Program-made: the position numbers and the translations under genes | Shown here: positions 50,832-60,085 of the stretch, one piece after another | Position numbering within the stretch: position 1 is the first letter of the stretch | How the letters are laid out: each line of letters begins with the position of its first letter | Origin: Natronosalvus rutilus | GTDB lineage: Archaea > Halobacteriota > Halobacteria > Halobacteriales > Natrialbaceae | Length of the DNA: 64,000 bases | Reading direction: 5' to 3' | Assembly: GCF_024204665.1 (NCBI RefSeq) | Contig: NZ_CP100355.1 | Span: 1,283,451 to 1,347,450, forward strand | Notes under the pieces: model-generated | What the model saw: the letters and a program-made list of their open reading frames with translations, nothing else | What the model was told of the DNA's origin: nothing | The model's database searches: none

Positions 50832-52295
50832 TCACGATACGCGAGCTGTCTCCCATATGTCCGCTGCGACCTTCCACACTTGCCGGATGACGATCTTCAC
50901 GTCGAACCAAAACGACTGCTGACGAATGTACTCGAGGTCGTAGCGCAGCTTCATACCGGGGTTAGTACTCTTTACGTCATTGATCTGAGCTAACCCTGTC
51001 AACCCTGGCTTCACGAACCAGCGTTTGCGCCAGGCAGGTGTGTCTTCCTCAAGCAGAGTTTCCTCTTCGGTCCAGGCAGCCCGCGGGCCGACGACGCTCA
51101 TCTTCCCGACGAAGATCGACCATAGCTGAGGCAGTTCGTCTAGGTGTGTCCTTCGCAACACTCGACCGACCCGCGTGATCCGTTCGTTCGACTCGTCTTC
51201 GACGGGCTCGGCGGAGTCTCCCTCGGGAACCATCGACCGGAACTTGTAGACGGGGAACGTCTCACCGAACCCTGCCGTGCGGTGCTGTTTGTACAGCACT
51301 GGTCCCCGGCTGTCGAGTTTCACAGCCACTGCAATCACTACCATCAATGGCGCGAATACAACCAGACCCACGAGGGCAAACATCACGTCGAACAGCCGCT
51401 TGAACACGTGATCGAGTGGGTCCCAGGGCTCGAGATCCACGTCCACCAGCTCCCCGACATCGTCGTTGTTCACGAGTACGCTCGAGGCGTACTCACGGTG
51501 GACTTTCGCCTCGACGCCGTGTTCGTGACAGGCATCCAGCGCGCCGAAGAACTCAGCGCGGTCGGCCCGGAAGAAGGCCAGGACGACGGTGTCGACGTCG
51601 TACTCGACCAGGATATCCTCCAGCCGGGACAATCCGCCAAGTCTGGTCATCGCACCCAGTCGGCCATACTCTTCGATAGCCGCTTCGACATCCGCGAGGC
51701 GGCCTTCCTCAACCGTCCCACCGTCGGTCAGGATACCGTCGACTTCCGCCTCAGATTGACCGGCTACCGTAGGACGGGTCGGGCACAGGTAGCCGATCAC
51801 GGGTGCATCGATGGCGGGTGCGACCCGTTCGATCTGGTGGAGGTCGTCGCCGACGATCAGCGTCCGACCCGTCTCGCCGGCCGGCCGTCGGCGCACCTGG
51901 AAGAACCACACTGGTACTACGACGGTAAGAATCGCGACGGTCATCGTCAGCGTCTGGCGGGGCAGCCGGTGGGACCACTGGAAGTACCCGAGCGTCGCGA
52001 GCGCCAACCCGGCCACGAGTACGCGCTTTTCGGCGATGAAGATCGTGTCGAGCGCTCGCCGGGGCTGTGGTTTATACAACGGCAACAGCGCCCCGATCAC
52101 GGCCATCGCGCTCAGCGCCACTGCCCAATGCAGCGACGCCCCGTAGAGGACTGTCGGCTCGAGGCGATTGAACAGCGGCACGTACGTCGTAAAGATGTGC
52201 TGTGGAATTGGATGGTTCGCGATGAGGACAGCAGTAATCGTCAGGGCGAGTATCCCGCCTGCGCTCACGATTCGGTACTGCCATCCCTTCAGCAT
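50832..52295 (-). CDS. polyprenyl phosphoglycosyl transferase (sugar transferase, WbaP/WcaJ type)
   Basis: 487 residues from ATG 52295. Four N-terminal membrane segments (residues 1-130) with a soluble CoA-binding-like domain after them (RTLIVGDDLHQIERVAPAID). The catalytic C-terminal part begins with a membrane hairpin (FKRLFDVMFALVGLVVFAPL) followed by LDSRGPVLYKQHRTAGFGE, VYKFRSMV, RRTHLDELPQLWSIFVGKMS, VGPRAAW and KPGLTGLAQI, all landmarks of the family including the Asp-Glu of DELPQLW. It moves the first sugar phosphate from a nucleotide sugar to the lipid carrier, starting the glycan. GC-rich, like the chromosome-type neighbours on its right. Confidence 0.93.
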   Translation of the reverse strand: MLKGWQYRIVSAGGILALTITAVLIANHPIPQHIFTTYVPLFNRLEPTVLYGASLHWAVALSAMAVIGALLPLYKPQPRRALDTIFIAEKRVLVAGLALATLGYFQWSHRLPRQTLTMTVAILTVVVPVWFFQVRRRPAGETGRTLIVGDDLHQIERVAPAIDAPVIGYLCPTRPTVAGQSEAEVDGILTDGGTVEEGRLADVEAAIEEYGRLGAMTRLGGLSRLEDILVEYDVDTVVLAFFRADRAEFFGALDACHEHGVEAKVHREYASSVLVNNDDVGELVDVDLEPWDPLDHVFKRLFDVMFALVGLVVFAPLMVVIAVAVKLDSRGPVLYKQHRTAGFGETFPVYKFRSMVPEGDSAEPVEDESNERITRVGRVLRRTHLDELPQLWSIFVGKMSVVGPRAAWTEEETLLEEDTPAWRKRWFVKPGLTGLAQINDVKSTNPGMKLRYDLEYIRQQSFWFDVKIVIRQVWKVAADIWETARVS

Positions 52296-52991
52296 CTACG
52301 TAAGGCACCCGTGTTCTGAATATATATGTCTTTGGAAATTAATGGATTTCTTACACCAATCCACATAACGATTGTGGTCGTTCGGTTGTTTCACTCCGCT
52401 CACGTGAGACGAGAATCACGTTGGTACTCATTAGCTTGCTCCTGTATATTTTCACGCAAGTAAGGAAGTCTCGTGAAGAGCTGTCCATGGTCACACGATT
52501 ATGGAGACGACTGCGCCGATGACAGTCGCCACCTCCTCGAGTCACGGCTTCGATTCGTTCGCATCCCCGGGTCGAGCACATGATCAGCAACCCATTCATA
52601 TGAGTTGGAATGATAGCTTGTTAATTCGCGTGCACGATATGGTCTTTTCAAAAGCTACCCCAGGTGACTTTCTGCTCGCAAGAGCAGTGAACACGGCGGA
52701 TAATCACTCGTTTTGAGCGTTCCAACCGTAGCGCGTAGTGCGCAACACCTACTTTGTGATGTCACATGATGTACTTGTTGGCTGATCTTAGTTTCCTTAA
52801 TCGACTGGTCTCTGGATTAAGTGCAGACTCAGGGCGGAATTGAGAACCCCGGTAGGTCTGCTTCGCGATAGCGACAGTGCCGTCCTGTGGCCGAAACATC
52901 TGATTCGGGAAGGCCCTCGAGAGCAGAAGGGAGCGTCACGTCGCTCGAGTCCGTGTGTGACCAACGCGAGAACAGACAGCGACGAGCTGTG
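52296..52991. other. intergenic region, no gene seen
   Basis: About 700 bp between the phosphoglycosyl transferase and the surface-protein gene. Short ORFs on both strands show no family resemblance. The left edge has an A/T-rich stretch (TATATATGTC near 52320) that may serve as the promoter of the transferase gene. Confidence 0.45.
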
Positions 52992-53108
52992 TCAGCGTCG
53001 TCGAGCAATCACCAACGCAACCGTCAGGACTGCAACGAGCGCACTTGAACCTCCGAATCCAGGGGCCGTCTCCGCATCGCCGCCACTACCTGCAAAGGGG
53101 GCTTTCGC
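52992..53108 (-). pseudogene. PGF-CTERM-like tail behind an in-frame TGA
   Basis: Directly in frame with the gene at 53109-54653, after its TGA, the codons read AKAPFAGSGGDAETAPGFGG and SSALVAVLTVALVIARRR, then TGA at 52992. This is a complete PGF-CTERM signal: PGF motif, one membrane helix, basic end. It has no start codon of its own before the motif, so it can only have been the tail of the upstream gene, or be reached by readthrough. Confidence 0.7.
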
Positions 53109-54653
53109 TCACGCCGTGTCGATCTCAGGGAGCACGAACCGAAGATAGTACGCCTCGCGGGTGTACGCGGCATCCATCGACGGGGCCTTCTCCTGCACAT
53201 ACACGCGCGTATCAACGAGTTCCTCGTCGTAGTGGACGATTAGATCACCCGTCTGGGCCGACCCCATATTCTGGATGTCGCCGATGGCCAGTGCGCCGTA
53301 CAGTTCGAGTTCGCCGTGCATGTACAGGGTCGATTCGGAGGCGTGCACGTACCCCGTCACGGTAATTTCGTCGGGTTCGGCACTCTCACCGCGTCGTTCT
53401 TCGCCCGCGTGAATATCACCGGCGACAAAGACCCGCACGGCGGATGCCCGATGGGGGTTGCCAGCGGTTTCGATCCGGACGTCATCGCCCAGCTCGAGGT
53501 CGCCCGTCACGTAGATCTGCAGATCGTCATCGGCGACGATCGTCGCGTCTGCGAGCGTGAGATTGCCAGCGACGAACAGCGAGGTGTCGTCGGCCAGCCG
53601 GAGGGTCTCATCGCTGACCTCGAGGTCGCCGCTCGTGTGGTAAGACCCGCCGGCTTCGAGGGCGGTCAGATCCGATGCTCCGATCGGGGCGCCCTGGGTC
53701 GACTCTTGCGCGGCGATGACGTCGCCCGTGGGCACCGGTACGGAGACGTTGTCGGCGTACTCGACGATCTGGTCGTCTCTGAGCCAGGGACCGGGAGTGA
53801 TCGACTTGCCGGAGACGACGCGCTCGACCTGGAGGTCGACCGTACCCCCACCACCGGCCGCGAAGTGCAGTTCGTTCGGCGAGCGAATCGTCGCGTTAGC
53901 CCCGCGATTGACCCCACCGTAGGCCCCAGCCGAGGAGGCGTAGCTATCGACCCACAGACGGTCGATCTCGCCGACCGTCACGCCAGGCTCGGTCTCCCCG
54001 AAGGCGATCGCCGACGAAACGGTCGGCGGCCGTGGCGCGTTTCCCCCTTCGAAGACCACCTCGACGGTCTCGGCATCGACCAGTCGTGCATCACCGCTCC
54101 CTTCGAACGCCTCGTACCAGGCCGGCGCGTACGCGCTGTGGACGGTAAGGGTCACGTTGGCGGTCGGATCCTCGACCCGAATCGCCGTCGTCCCCGTCCG
54201 TTCGAGGTCACCAGAAAACGTCTCGCCGGCAAGTCGCGGCACTGTAATCTGCGTCGCCCGCTCCCGCGTCTCGACGGCCGGCTGGCGGATCGCCCGGCCA
54301 TCGTGCACCACGAGCCCGCCTTCGTACACCAGGTCGTCGGTCATCAACCGCCCCATCGACTCGTTGTACACTTCCTGGCCGTCGACGCTGATCACGAGCC
54401 GACCCCCCTCGACCCGCTCGTACGACTCTTCGACACCAACCGCCTGGCGATCGCCTTCCCCCAGCGAGGTAATCTCGTGGGCGACCGTCTGCATCTCGAG
54501 GCGATCCCGCTCTGTCTCGGCTTCGTCTTGCACTAGCTCGAGACCGCTGACTCCCACCGTCGCGATCGCCGTGGCTCCCACCAGTACCATCCCAAAGAGG
54601 AGGACGACCCCGAGAACCTCCGCCTGTGCACGCCCCATAGCGTGTCTGCCCAA
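53109..54653 (-). CDS. pilin-like surface protein with bactofilin-like repeats (DUF7289/DUF7305 type)
   Basis: 514 residues from ATG 54653; ATG 54638 (MGRAQAEVLGVVLLFG) is an alternative. The N-terminus is of the archaeal type IV pilin kind: short basic lead, RAQAEVLG, then VVLLFGMVLVGATAIATVGV. Residues about 330-470 form a regular beta-helix-like repeat (DLEVSDETLRLADDTSLFVA, GNLTLADATIVADDDLQIYV, GDLELGDDVRIETAGN), as in bactofilin-like proteins. The product ends LPEIDTA at a TGA behind which a PGF-CTERM tail follows in frame. It is probably a cell-surface protein. Without the tail it would be held only by its N-terminal helix. Confidence 0.72.
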   Translation of the reverse strand: MGRHAMGRAQAEVLGVVLLFGMVLVGATAIATVGVSGLELVQDEAETERDRLEMQTVAHEITSLGEGDRQAVGVEESYERVEGGRLVISVDGQEVYNESMGRLMTDDLVYEGGLVVHDGRAIRQPAVETRERATQITVPRLAGETFSGDLERTGTTAIRVEDPTANVTLTVHSAYAPAWYEAFEGSGDARLVDAETVEVVFEGGNAPRPPTVSSAIAFGETEPGVTVGEIDRLWVDSYASSAGAYGGVNRGANATIRSPNELHFAAGGGGTVDLQVERVVSGKSITPGPWLRDDQIVEYADNVSVPVPTGDVIAAQESTQGAPIGASDLTALEAGGSYHTSGDLEVSDETLRLADDTSLFVAGNLTLADATIVADDDLQIYVTGDLELGDDVRIETAGNPHRASAVRVFVAGDIHAGEERRGESAEPDEITVTGYVHASESTLYMHGELELYGALAIGDIQNMGSAQTGDLIVHYDEELVDTRVYVQEKAPSMDAAYTREAYYLRFVLPEIDTA

Positions 54654-54786
54654 CGGTGGTATACATACACATTATGCCGAGTTTAACATTCTGCAAATCG
54701 AATGGGTTGCCTAACCGAAGGAACAACACGGGTAGGCGGCCGAATGGACTGTCCAGGACGCTCGAGCGACGCAATCGTCACGAGAG

Positions 54787-55140
54787 CTACGAGTCCGGAT
54801 CGACGAGTTCGGCCTGCCCGGCGGTCCCTTCGACCTCGGTCACGCGGACGGTCGCCTGGATGCCCATCACTTCTTCCTCGAGAAAGAGGACGAATCCGCC
54901 GTCGGTTTTGCACACGAGCGTCCCGTCGGGCTTCTCGTCGACGATGTCGACGGTCAGTTCGTCGCCCGGTTCGGGCTTTCCGCCGAGGGGTTCGCCGCAT
55001 CGCCAGCACTCCGTATCGTACGCTGGCGTCCCTTCAGGCGCGTTGTTCGCGCCACACCTCGGCGTATCGCATTTGATGAACGTCTCGTGTTCGCCTGGTA
55101 GATAACGTCCCACGCTCTCACTGTCGAGAGCCAGGAGCAA
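54787..55140 (-). CDS. zinc-finger plus TRAM domain protein
   Basis: 117 residues from ATG 55140. Residues 20-55 carry two Cys pairs (IKCDTPRCGANN and TECWRCGEPL), a zinc site. The C-terminal half reads GDELTVDIVDEKPDGTLVC, FVLFLEEEVMGIQATVRVTE, the beta-barrel of a TRAM domain (RNA-binding OB-fold). TRAM proteins of archaea bind RNA and can act as RNA chaperones. Located 55 bp after the RHH gene's end on the same strand; a joint transcript is possible. Confidence 0.68.
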   Translation of the reverse strand: MLLALDSESVGRYLPGEHETFIKCDTPRCGANNAPEGTPAYDTECWRCGEPLGGKPEPGDELTVDIVDEKPDGTLVCKTDGGFVLFLEEEVMGIQATVRVTEVEGTAGQAELVDPDS

Positions 55141-55194
55141 AAAGGTCGTTCATTCCTTGAAGAGTCCCTTCGCGCTGGTATCGATAACGATAAT

Positions 55195-55497
55195 TCACAG
55201 GTCTGCGAGCTCGTCTGCCAGTTCGTCGCCCTGCTCGAGAACGGTTTTCGATGTCCGGATCGCTTCTGCATCCTGCCGACCGAGAACGGTTTTCAGGGTA
55301 TCGAATTCGATCTGGTCCTCGAGGTAGAGTTCGGTGACTGCTTCCTTGAATTGGGCTTCGTTCTCGATCCCCTCGATGTACTCTTGGAGTGCTTCCTTGA
55401 TGACCTCGGTCCGATTCTTGTGAGCGACTTTGGCGACGAGATCTGCCTTCTTGATCAGTTCGTTCGGCAGCCTAATGTTGACTCTCCTGGTTCCCAT
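55195..55497 (-). CDS. ribbon-helix-helix (CopG/RHH) protein
   Basis: 100 residues from ATG 55497. N-terminal MGTRRVNIRLPNELIKKADL then NRTEVIKEALQEYIEGI is a standard RHH DNA-binding unit. The C-terminal half (FKEAVTELYLEDQIEFDTLK, VLGRQDAEAIRTSKTVLEQ) resembles the toxin-binding part of VapB/RelB-like antitoxins. No toxin gene (PIN, RelE) is found next to it. It may be an orphan antitoxin or a plain regulator. Confidence 0.75.
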   Translation of the reverse strand: MGTRRVNIRLPNELIKKADLVAKVAHKNRTEVIKEALQEYIEGIENEAQFKEAVTELYLEDQIEFDTLKTVLGRQDAEAIRTSKTVLEQGDELADELADL

Positions 55498-55706
55498 ACC
55501 AACACCTCTTGTACGTACGTTGTACTCGCGTCTGTGTAATTGCTTCCCTCGCCACTACGTTTCCGTGTCGGCGAGTTCCGCTTGGTCGGCGACCTCACTA
55601 ATCTGGATCACTCGGTCGGTCGCTCGGACCCATGACGTCGATCTGAACTCCCGAAGCACTGTCGACTGGACTCTATCGTCCTCGGCCCCATGGCTCGAAC
55701 GATCTG

Positions 55707-57689
55707 TCACTCGAGGCGCGTCCGCTCGAGACAGAACCGCTCCGCCTCGGCCGGCTGATCGTCGAGAAGGCTCGCCGCTCGCGATGGCGGTCGGAAGGCG
55801 GCGCGGCCGGCGTACGGCATCGCGTAGGCCTCGCTGACTGCCTCGGTGTTCGCCAGGGTGAGGCCGTCGGTGAGAAAGCGCTCACGAGAGAGGCCGTAGC
55901 AGATGGCGGCGTCCGACGCAGCCGTGACGACGCCGACGTCGGACAGGGCGTTCTCCGTTCCCTCTCGGTCGACGAGCGACGGACGGCTACTCGAGCCCGT
56001 GAGGTCCGCCCCGCGGAGCCAGAGGTCGAAGCGGGCGGCTGGATCGAGCCCGTCGTCCTCGAGCGCGGCCAGTTCGTGGAGTTGCTCGGCGAAGCCCGGG
56101 TAGCGCAGCGTATCGAGCGTCGGGGCGTCGGACTCGACATCGGTGATCGGAATCGAGAGTTGGCGACTCTCTCCGGGCGATAACGTGGTAGATTCGCTGT
56201 GACCGAGACTGACCTCGTCGAACGCCGCCTCCCCCAGCGAGCGGTCGACGAGTGCGGCTGCCTCCTGTGCGGGCATATAGGACCCAGGATCGAACGGGAC
56301 CGCGACCGCGGCGCGGATCTCGGCGTCTTCGCTGTCAGCGGGCGTCTCGATTTGAAGTTCAAGTTCCTCGTCCTCGAGGAAGTGGTCGCGATTCAGCGCG
56401 TGAAAGCACGTGGCCCGATCGGTCACCGCGCTGGCGTCCGGGTAGTCGCCGTCGGCGTAGCCACCGAGATCACCGAGGTACGTCCACGACCCATCGTGTG
56501 TTCGAGCCGACAGCCGGTGGTCGGCGTACCCGAAGCCGTCGCCGACCACCCAGAGATCGAACGCCTCGTCGGCTGCGAATTCGTCGCGGCTCGCGATCGT
56601 CGCCGCGGAAGCGTACTGGAAGCGATCCCGGGCGATCGTGAAGGTGTTGATGGCGTCCCCATCGGGCTCGGCGCCGGGGACGTTCGGCACGAAGGGATCG
56701 AAGCCGGCCTCCGTCGGCACGTAGCCGCCCCGGATGTACCACCCGAGCCCGCTCGCGCCAGCCGAAAGCGCCGTTCGAATCGTCATCCCAACCGTCTCCC
56801 TGTTCGGCGTATGGTTCGGGTTGACGGTGTGGCTCTGGGCGAGATAGAACACGGGCCGATCGTCGAGGACGCTCCGAGCGTTCGAGATGAGACTGTGGAG
56901 GGCAGCGTTGGCCCGGGCCGGTTCGACGTCCTTGTCGAACCAGCCCCGGTAGAAGTCGGTGAACGCGAACGCCGGGGCGACGTCACGTGCATACATCCCC
57001 TGGAGGAGGTCCTCGAACACCTCGGGGCGCTTCGAATCGATGATGTACGGAAAGTGGACGAACAGCCCAACGTCGAGCTCGTCGTGAACCGATTCGACGG
57101 CATCTTTCTGGGCGGCGAAGATCTCCGGCCCCAGCTCGAGCAGGTTGTCGACGGCTTCTTCGGTCCACTCGCCACCAGGAACCCACTGCCCGATAACGGG
57201 GGCCTCCTGCCAGAGGATTACCCGTCCGCTATCGAAGAACTCACCGTGGGCACTGACGACCGACTTCAGCCACTCGAGATGAGCCTCCCGAGCCTGTTTA
57301 TCGTTCACGAACTCTTCAGCGGGGATTTCACTCAACAGTCCCGTATTGAGCCAGACATCCAGACCATACTCGTTCGCCGACTCGAGGGCCGCGGTGAACG
57401 CCTCGGTGTCGGGGCCACTCGAGGGGGAGACGACCAGCACGACTGCGAGGTCGTGTCGCTGGGCGAACGCGAACAGGTTCTCCCGAACGGTCTCGTCTAC
57501 CCATTGCCCGCCCGTCAGCCAGAGGAAGTCCTGGCGAAATTCGGACGCGTCGGCGACCGGTGGCGAGTCGAATCGGCGGTGAGCCAGGCCACCGATTGCG
57601 CTGAGGCCGAGACCAGCGGCTAGGGTGAGCGAGCCGCGACGCGATAGACGAGTACCGACGGCCGACAATTTGGAGGAATCCTCGGGCAT
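55707..57689 (-). CDS. Tat-exported TIM-barrel-like protein (glycoside hydrolase-like)
   Basis: 660 residues from ATG 57689 (MPEDSSKLSAVGTRLSRRG). The twin Arg of LSRRGSLTLAAGLGLSAIGG predicts Tat export. Residues 60-350 have barrel-like alternation with motifs FLWLTGGQWVDETVRENLF, VLVVSPSSGPDTEAF, GLDVWLNTGLLSEIPA and VILWQEAPVIGQWVPGGEW; the acidic residues of ILWQEAP could be catalytic. The last 300 residues look beta-rich. It could trim or modify the surface glycan of the neighbouring cluster. No GH family can be named with confidence. Confidence 0.6.
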   Translation of the reverse strand: MPEDSSKLSAVGTRLSRRGSLTLAAGLGLSAIGGLAHRRFDSPPVADASEFRQDFLWLTGGQWVDETVRENLFAFAQRHDLAVVLVVSPSSGPDTEAFTAALESANEYGLDVWLNTGLLSEIPAEEFVNDKQAREAHLEWLKSVVSAHGEFFDSGRVILWQEAPVIGQWVPGGEWTEEAVDNLLELGPEIFAAQKDAVESVHDELDVGLFVHFPYIIDSKRPEVFEDLLQGMYARDVAPAFAFTDFYRGWFDKDVEPARANAALHSLISNARSVLDDRPVFYLAQSHTVNPNHTPNRETVGMTIRTALSAGASGLGWYIRGGYVPTEAGFDPFVPNVPGAEPDGDAINTFTIARDRFQYASAATIASRDEFAADEAFDLWVVGDGFGYADHRLSARTHDGSWTYLGDLGGYADGDYPDASAVTDRATCFHALNRDHFLEDEELELQIETPADSEDAEIRAAVAVPFDPGSYMPAQEAAALVDRSLGEAAFDEVSLGHSESTTLSPGESRQLSIPITDVESDAPTLDTLRYPGFAEQLHELAALEDDGLDPAARFDLWLRGADLTGSSSRPSLVDREGTENALSDVGVVTAASDAAICYGLSRERFLTDGLTLANTEAVSEAYAMPYAGRAAFRPPSRAASLLDDQPAEAERFCLERTRLE

Positions 57690-57777
57690 GCGTACCAGTG
57701 ACGTCGACCACAACACCCGTGACCTTGAGAGTTAACCACGCAGGCAACGGCCCACTCCCTCGTCTCCGCTGTAGTTC

Positions 57778-58632
57778 TCAGACGACTACGGAAACGACCG
57801 TCCCGCCGACGATCGCTAACCCACCGAGGCCGAAACACACCGCCCAGAATGGCACCCGTTCGACGACCCGCATGAGGGCGTCGATGGTCAGGTACCCCAC
57901 GACCCCACTCACCAGCAGCGCGACCACAGCTGGCACAGGGGCGATCCCGGGCAGCCCGCCGGCGCCGGCCATCGTCAGCGCCGCCGCGCCGAGACTCGCC
58001 GGAATCGATAGCAAAAACGACAGGCGAAACGCGGCGGGCGGCTCGTAACTCCGGAACAACAGGGCGCTCGTGGTCATCCCCGAGCGTGAAATCCCAGGCA
58101 GGATGGCGAGCCCCTGGACGGCGCCCACCAGGATCGAGTCCACCAGCGTCGGCTCCTCGCGGGTGCCCATCGAGACGGACTCGAGGCGCAACTGAATTAC
58201 CCCAGTGAGAATCAGGAGGACGCCGATCAGGCCGATGAACACCCCACCTGTGAGCTGTCCTGCAAGGTCGACGGCGTAGATATACAGCGGGATGCCCACC
58301 AGACCGGTCATCATCGACGCAAGGACGATGTAGGACGTAATCGCGTTCTCGCCCTCGTAGGCTCGACTCGGGCGCCACTCGGGAACGGACGCCAGCGCGG
58401 CCCGTACCTCCTCGCGATAGTACGTTGCCGCCGAGAGGGTCGTCCCGACCTGCAAGAACAGCGCCAGCTGGAGCGCCACGCCGGGGTCGGTGCCGACGAA
58501 CGTCAGAAACAGCGAGAGGTTGCCCTGGCTCGAGACCGGCAGCCACTCGACGACCCCCTGGACGATCCCGGCGAGAATCGCGACGAGCAACTCGAGGTCC
58601 GACTCCGCGACGGCAACGACGAACGCCCCCAT
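57778..58632 (-). CDS. uppP: undecaprenyl-diphosphatase UppP/BacA-like
   Basis: 284 residues from ATG 58632 (MGAFVVAVAESDLELLVAIL); an upstream ATG at 58662 is less likely. Both family motifs are present: (Q/E)G-x-x-E-W-L-P-x-S-S as GIVQGVVEWLPVSSQGN at about residues 25-41, and PGxSRSG as ILPGISRSGMTTS. Eight hydrophobic segments. Bacterial UppP recycles undecaprenyl pyrophosphate. In haloarchaea the natural substrate is likely dolichyl or polyprenyl pyrophosphate released during glycan transfer, which fits its place beside the glycan cluster. Confidence 0.88.
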   Translation of the reverse strand: MGAFVVAVAESDLELLVAILAGIVQGVVEWLPVSSQGNLSLFLTFVGTDPGVALQLALFLQVGTTLSAATYYREEVRAALASVPEWRPSRAYEGENAITSYIVLASMMTGLVGIPLYIYAVDLAGQLTGGVFIGLIGVLLILTGVIQLRLESVSMGTREEPTLVDSILVGAVQGLAILPGISRSGMTTSALLFRSYEPPAAFRLSFLLSIPASLGAAALTMAGAGGLPGIAPVPAVVALLVSGVVGYLTIDALMRVVERVPFWAVCFGLGGLAIVGGTVVSVVV

Positions 58633-58710
58633 GTCGTGGCTGATTCTCGGGTGGACGCACAAGACCGTTTACATTCTCCGTTCGACCAGCGAAATCACAG
58701 CGACTCGAAA

Positions 58711-59544
58711 TCAGTCGGCCGCCTGCCCACCGTCGATGGGGATCGTGTGTCCAGTGATGTACGACGCATCGGACGAGCAGAGGAAGGCGACCGCGCCCGC
58801 CATCTCCTCGGGTTCGGCGATGCGGTCCATCGGGACGTCTCGCATCGCCGAGGTATCGAACTCGAACCGGAGCGTCTGGATGGCCATCCGCACCATCCCG
58901 ATCGCCATCCGGACTCGATCCACCAATGATCGCGAACCGGCCGCGATGCCCAGCATCCCCGACTGGATGTTCGTCTTCGTCGGGCCGGGGGCGATGGCGT
59001 TGACCCGGATGCCGCGGCTGGCGTACTCGAGCGCGACCGACTTCGTGAGGCCGACGACGCCGTGTTTGCTGGCCGAATAGCTGGAGAGACCGCCCATGCC
59101 GACCAGGCCCGCCTCGGAGGTCGTGTTGACGATCGCGCCGTGGCCCTGCGCTTCCATCACGGGGAGTTCGGCTCGCATGCACGCCCATACCCCCTTCAGG
59201 TTGATGTCTAACAGTTTGTCCCACTTCTCCTCGGTCAACTCCGCTGCCCCCGTGAAGCCAGTGAGGATGCCTGCGTTGTTGTGCGCGAAGTCGAGGCTCC
59301 CGTAGGTCTCGACCGCGACGTCGACCATCCGCTGAACCGACTCAAGGTCGGAGACGTCCACCTCGACGAAGGTCGCGTCGCCGCCGGCGGCTTCAATCAG
59401 GTCGACGGTCTCGCGGGCGCTCGATTCAACGATGTCGGCGACGACGACGTTGGCGCCTTCGTCGGCGAACCGCCGTGCAGACGCCCGACCGATTCCCGAT
59501 CCCGCTCCGGTGACGAGCGCCGTCTTCCCGGCTAACCCTTTCAT
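58711..59544 (-). CDS. short-chain dehydrogenase/reductase
   Basis: 277 residues from ATG 59544. Classical SDR: NAD(P)-binding TALVTGAGSGIGRASARRFA, the DVSD and NNAG motifs (DFAHNNAGILTG), catalytic Ser (NTTSEAG) and YSASK (Tyr-x-x-x-Lys in SSYSASKHGVVG), then the C-terminal GHTIPIDGGQAAD. An Asp after the second strand (VVVADIVE) suggests NAD(H). Substrate unknown; the stop lies near the promoter of uppP, on the same strand. Confidence 0.92.
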   Translation of the reverse strand: MKGLAGKTALVTGAGSGIGRASARRFADEGANVVVADIVESSARETVDLIEAAGGDATFVEVDVSDLESVQRMVDVAVETYGSLDFAHNNAGILTGFTGAAELTEEKWDKLLDINLKGVWACMRAELPVMEAQGHGAIVNTTSEAGLVGMGGLSSYSASKHGVVGLTKSVALEYASRGIRVNAIAPGPTKTNIQSGMLGIAAGSRSLVDRVRMAIGMVRMAIQTLRFEFDTSAMRDVPMDRIAEPEEMAGAVAFLCSSDASYITGHTIPIDGGQAAD

Positions 59545-59883
59545 GGTTCTCTCGCCCGATACTATCCATCGAGACGTGTATAGTAATTTTGGTGACCAAT
59601 TCGTTCCGGGTAGGAGTGACAGTAGTCACCGTACCCGTCGACACCCGTGATGACAGGTCTATCCCGAGTAATTGGATGTGATACGCCGCGGCGATTGGAT
59701 TTCGATCGACGGATCTACCTTTCAACAGCGAGAGAGTCCCGCCGTTCACGGCGGGCGTGAATCGCGTAAACTCCGTTACCGTCCCGCATCGTTACTGCTG
59801 GGCCGAGTCTCGCACACCTGTCGCCACTTTCACCGCGGATGGGTCGTCTTCACAACAACCGAGTACGTCTGTTGAAATGAGGG
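59545..59883. other. intergenic region with the left end of a dead TnpB element
   Basis: Contains TTTCAAC at 59720-59726, the same bases that begin both full TnpB elements, and a perfect stem-loop CCCGCCGT-TC-ACGGCGGG at 59738-59755. These form the probable left end of the element whose tnpB stub starts at 59884. Confidence 0.5.
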
Positions 59884-60033
59884 ATGAAGCGTACCAACAC
59901 GTTCGCCGTGCGACTGCTCTCCGGCAGTAGAGAGCAACTGCTACGGGACCTGTTGGACGCTTCTGTCGCTCTCTGGATCGAGGTCAACTACGAACGTCTC
60001 ATACGGTACAACGACGAGGACGGCTTCGAATGA
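59884..60033 (+). pseudogene. N-terminal stub of a TnpB gene
   Basis: ATG 59884 gives 49 residues (MKRTNTFAVRLLSGSREQLL, RDLLDASVALWIEVNYERLI, RYNDEDGFE), the normal start of a haloarchaeal TnpB subgroup different from the two full copies, then TGA at 60031. All catalytic parts are missing. Confidence 0.7.
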
Positions 60034-60085
60034 TGAGGATGCAAAGCCATTAGCGGTAACCAATCATACCCTTCGATACGGAACC

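Noticed and set aside
51144-52319. 391-codon open frame on the plus strand
   Set aside because: Antisense to the phosphoglycosyl transferase, which has all its family motifs.
53316-54536. 406-codon open frame on the plus strand
   Set aside because: Antisense to the pilin-like surface protein; composition is that of a shadow frame.
56199-57623. 474-codon open frame on the plus strand
   Set aside because: Exact antisense shadow of the Tat-exported TIM-barrel-like gene; Arg/Pro/Val-rich reading without family resemblance, as usual in GC-rich haloarchaeal DNA.
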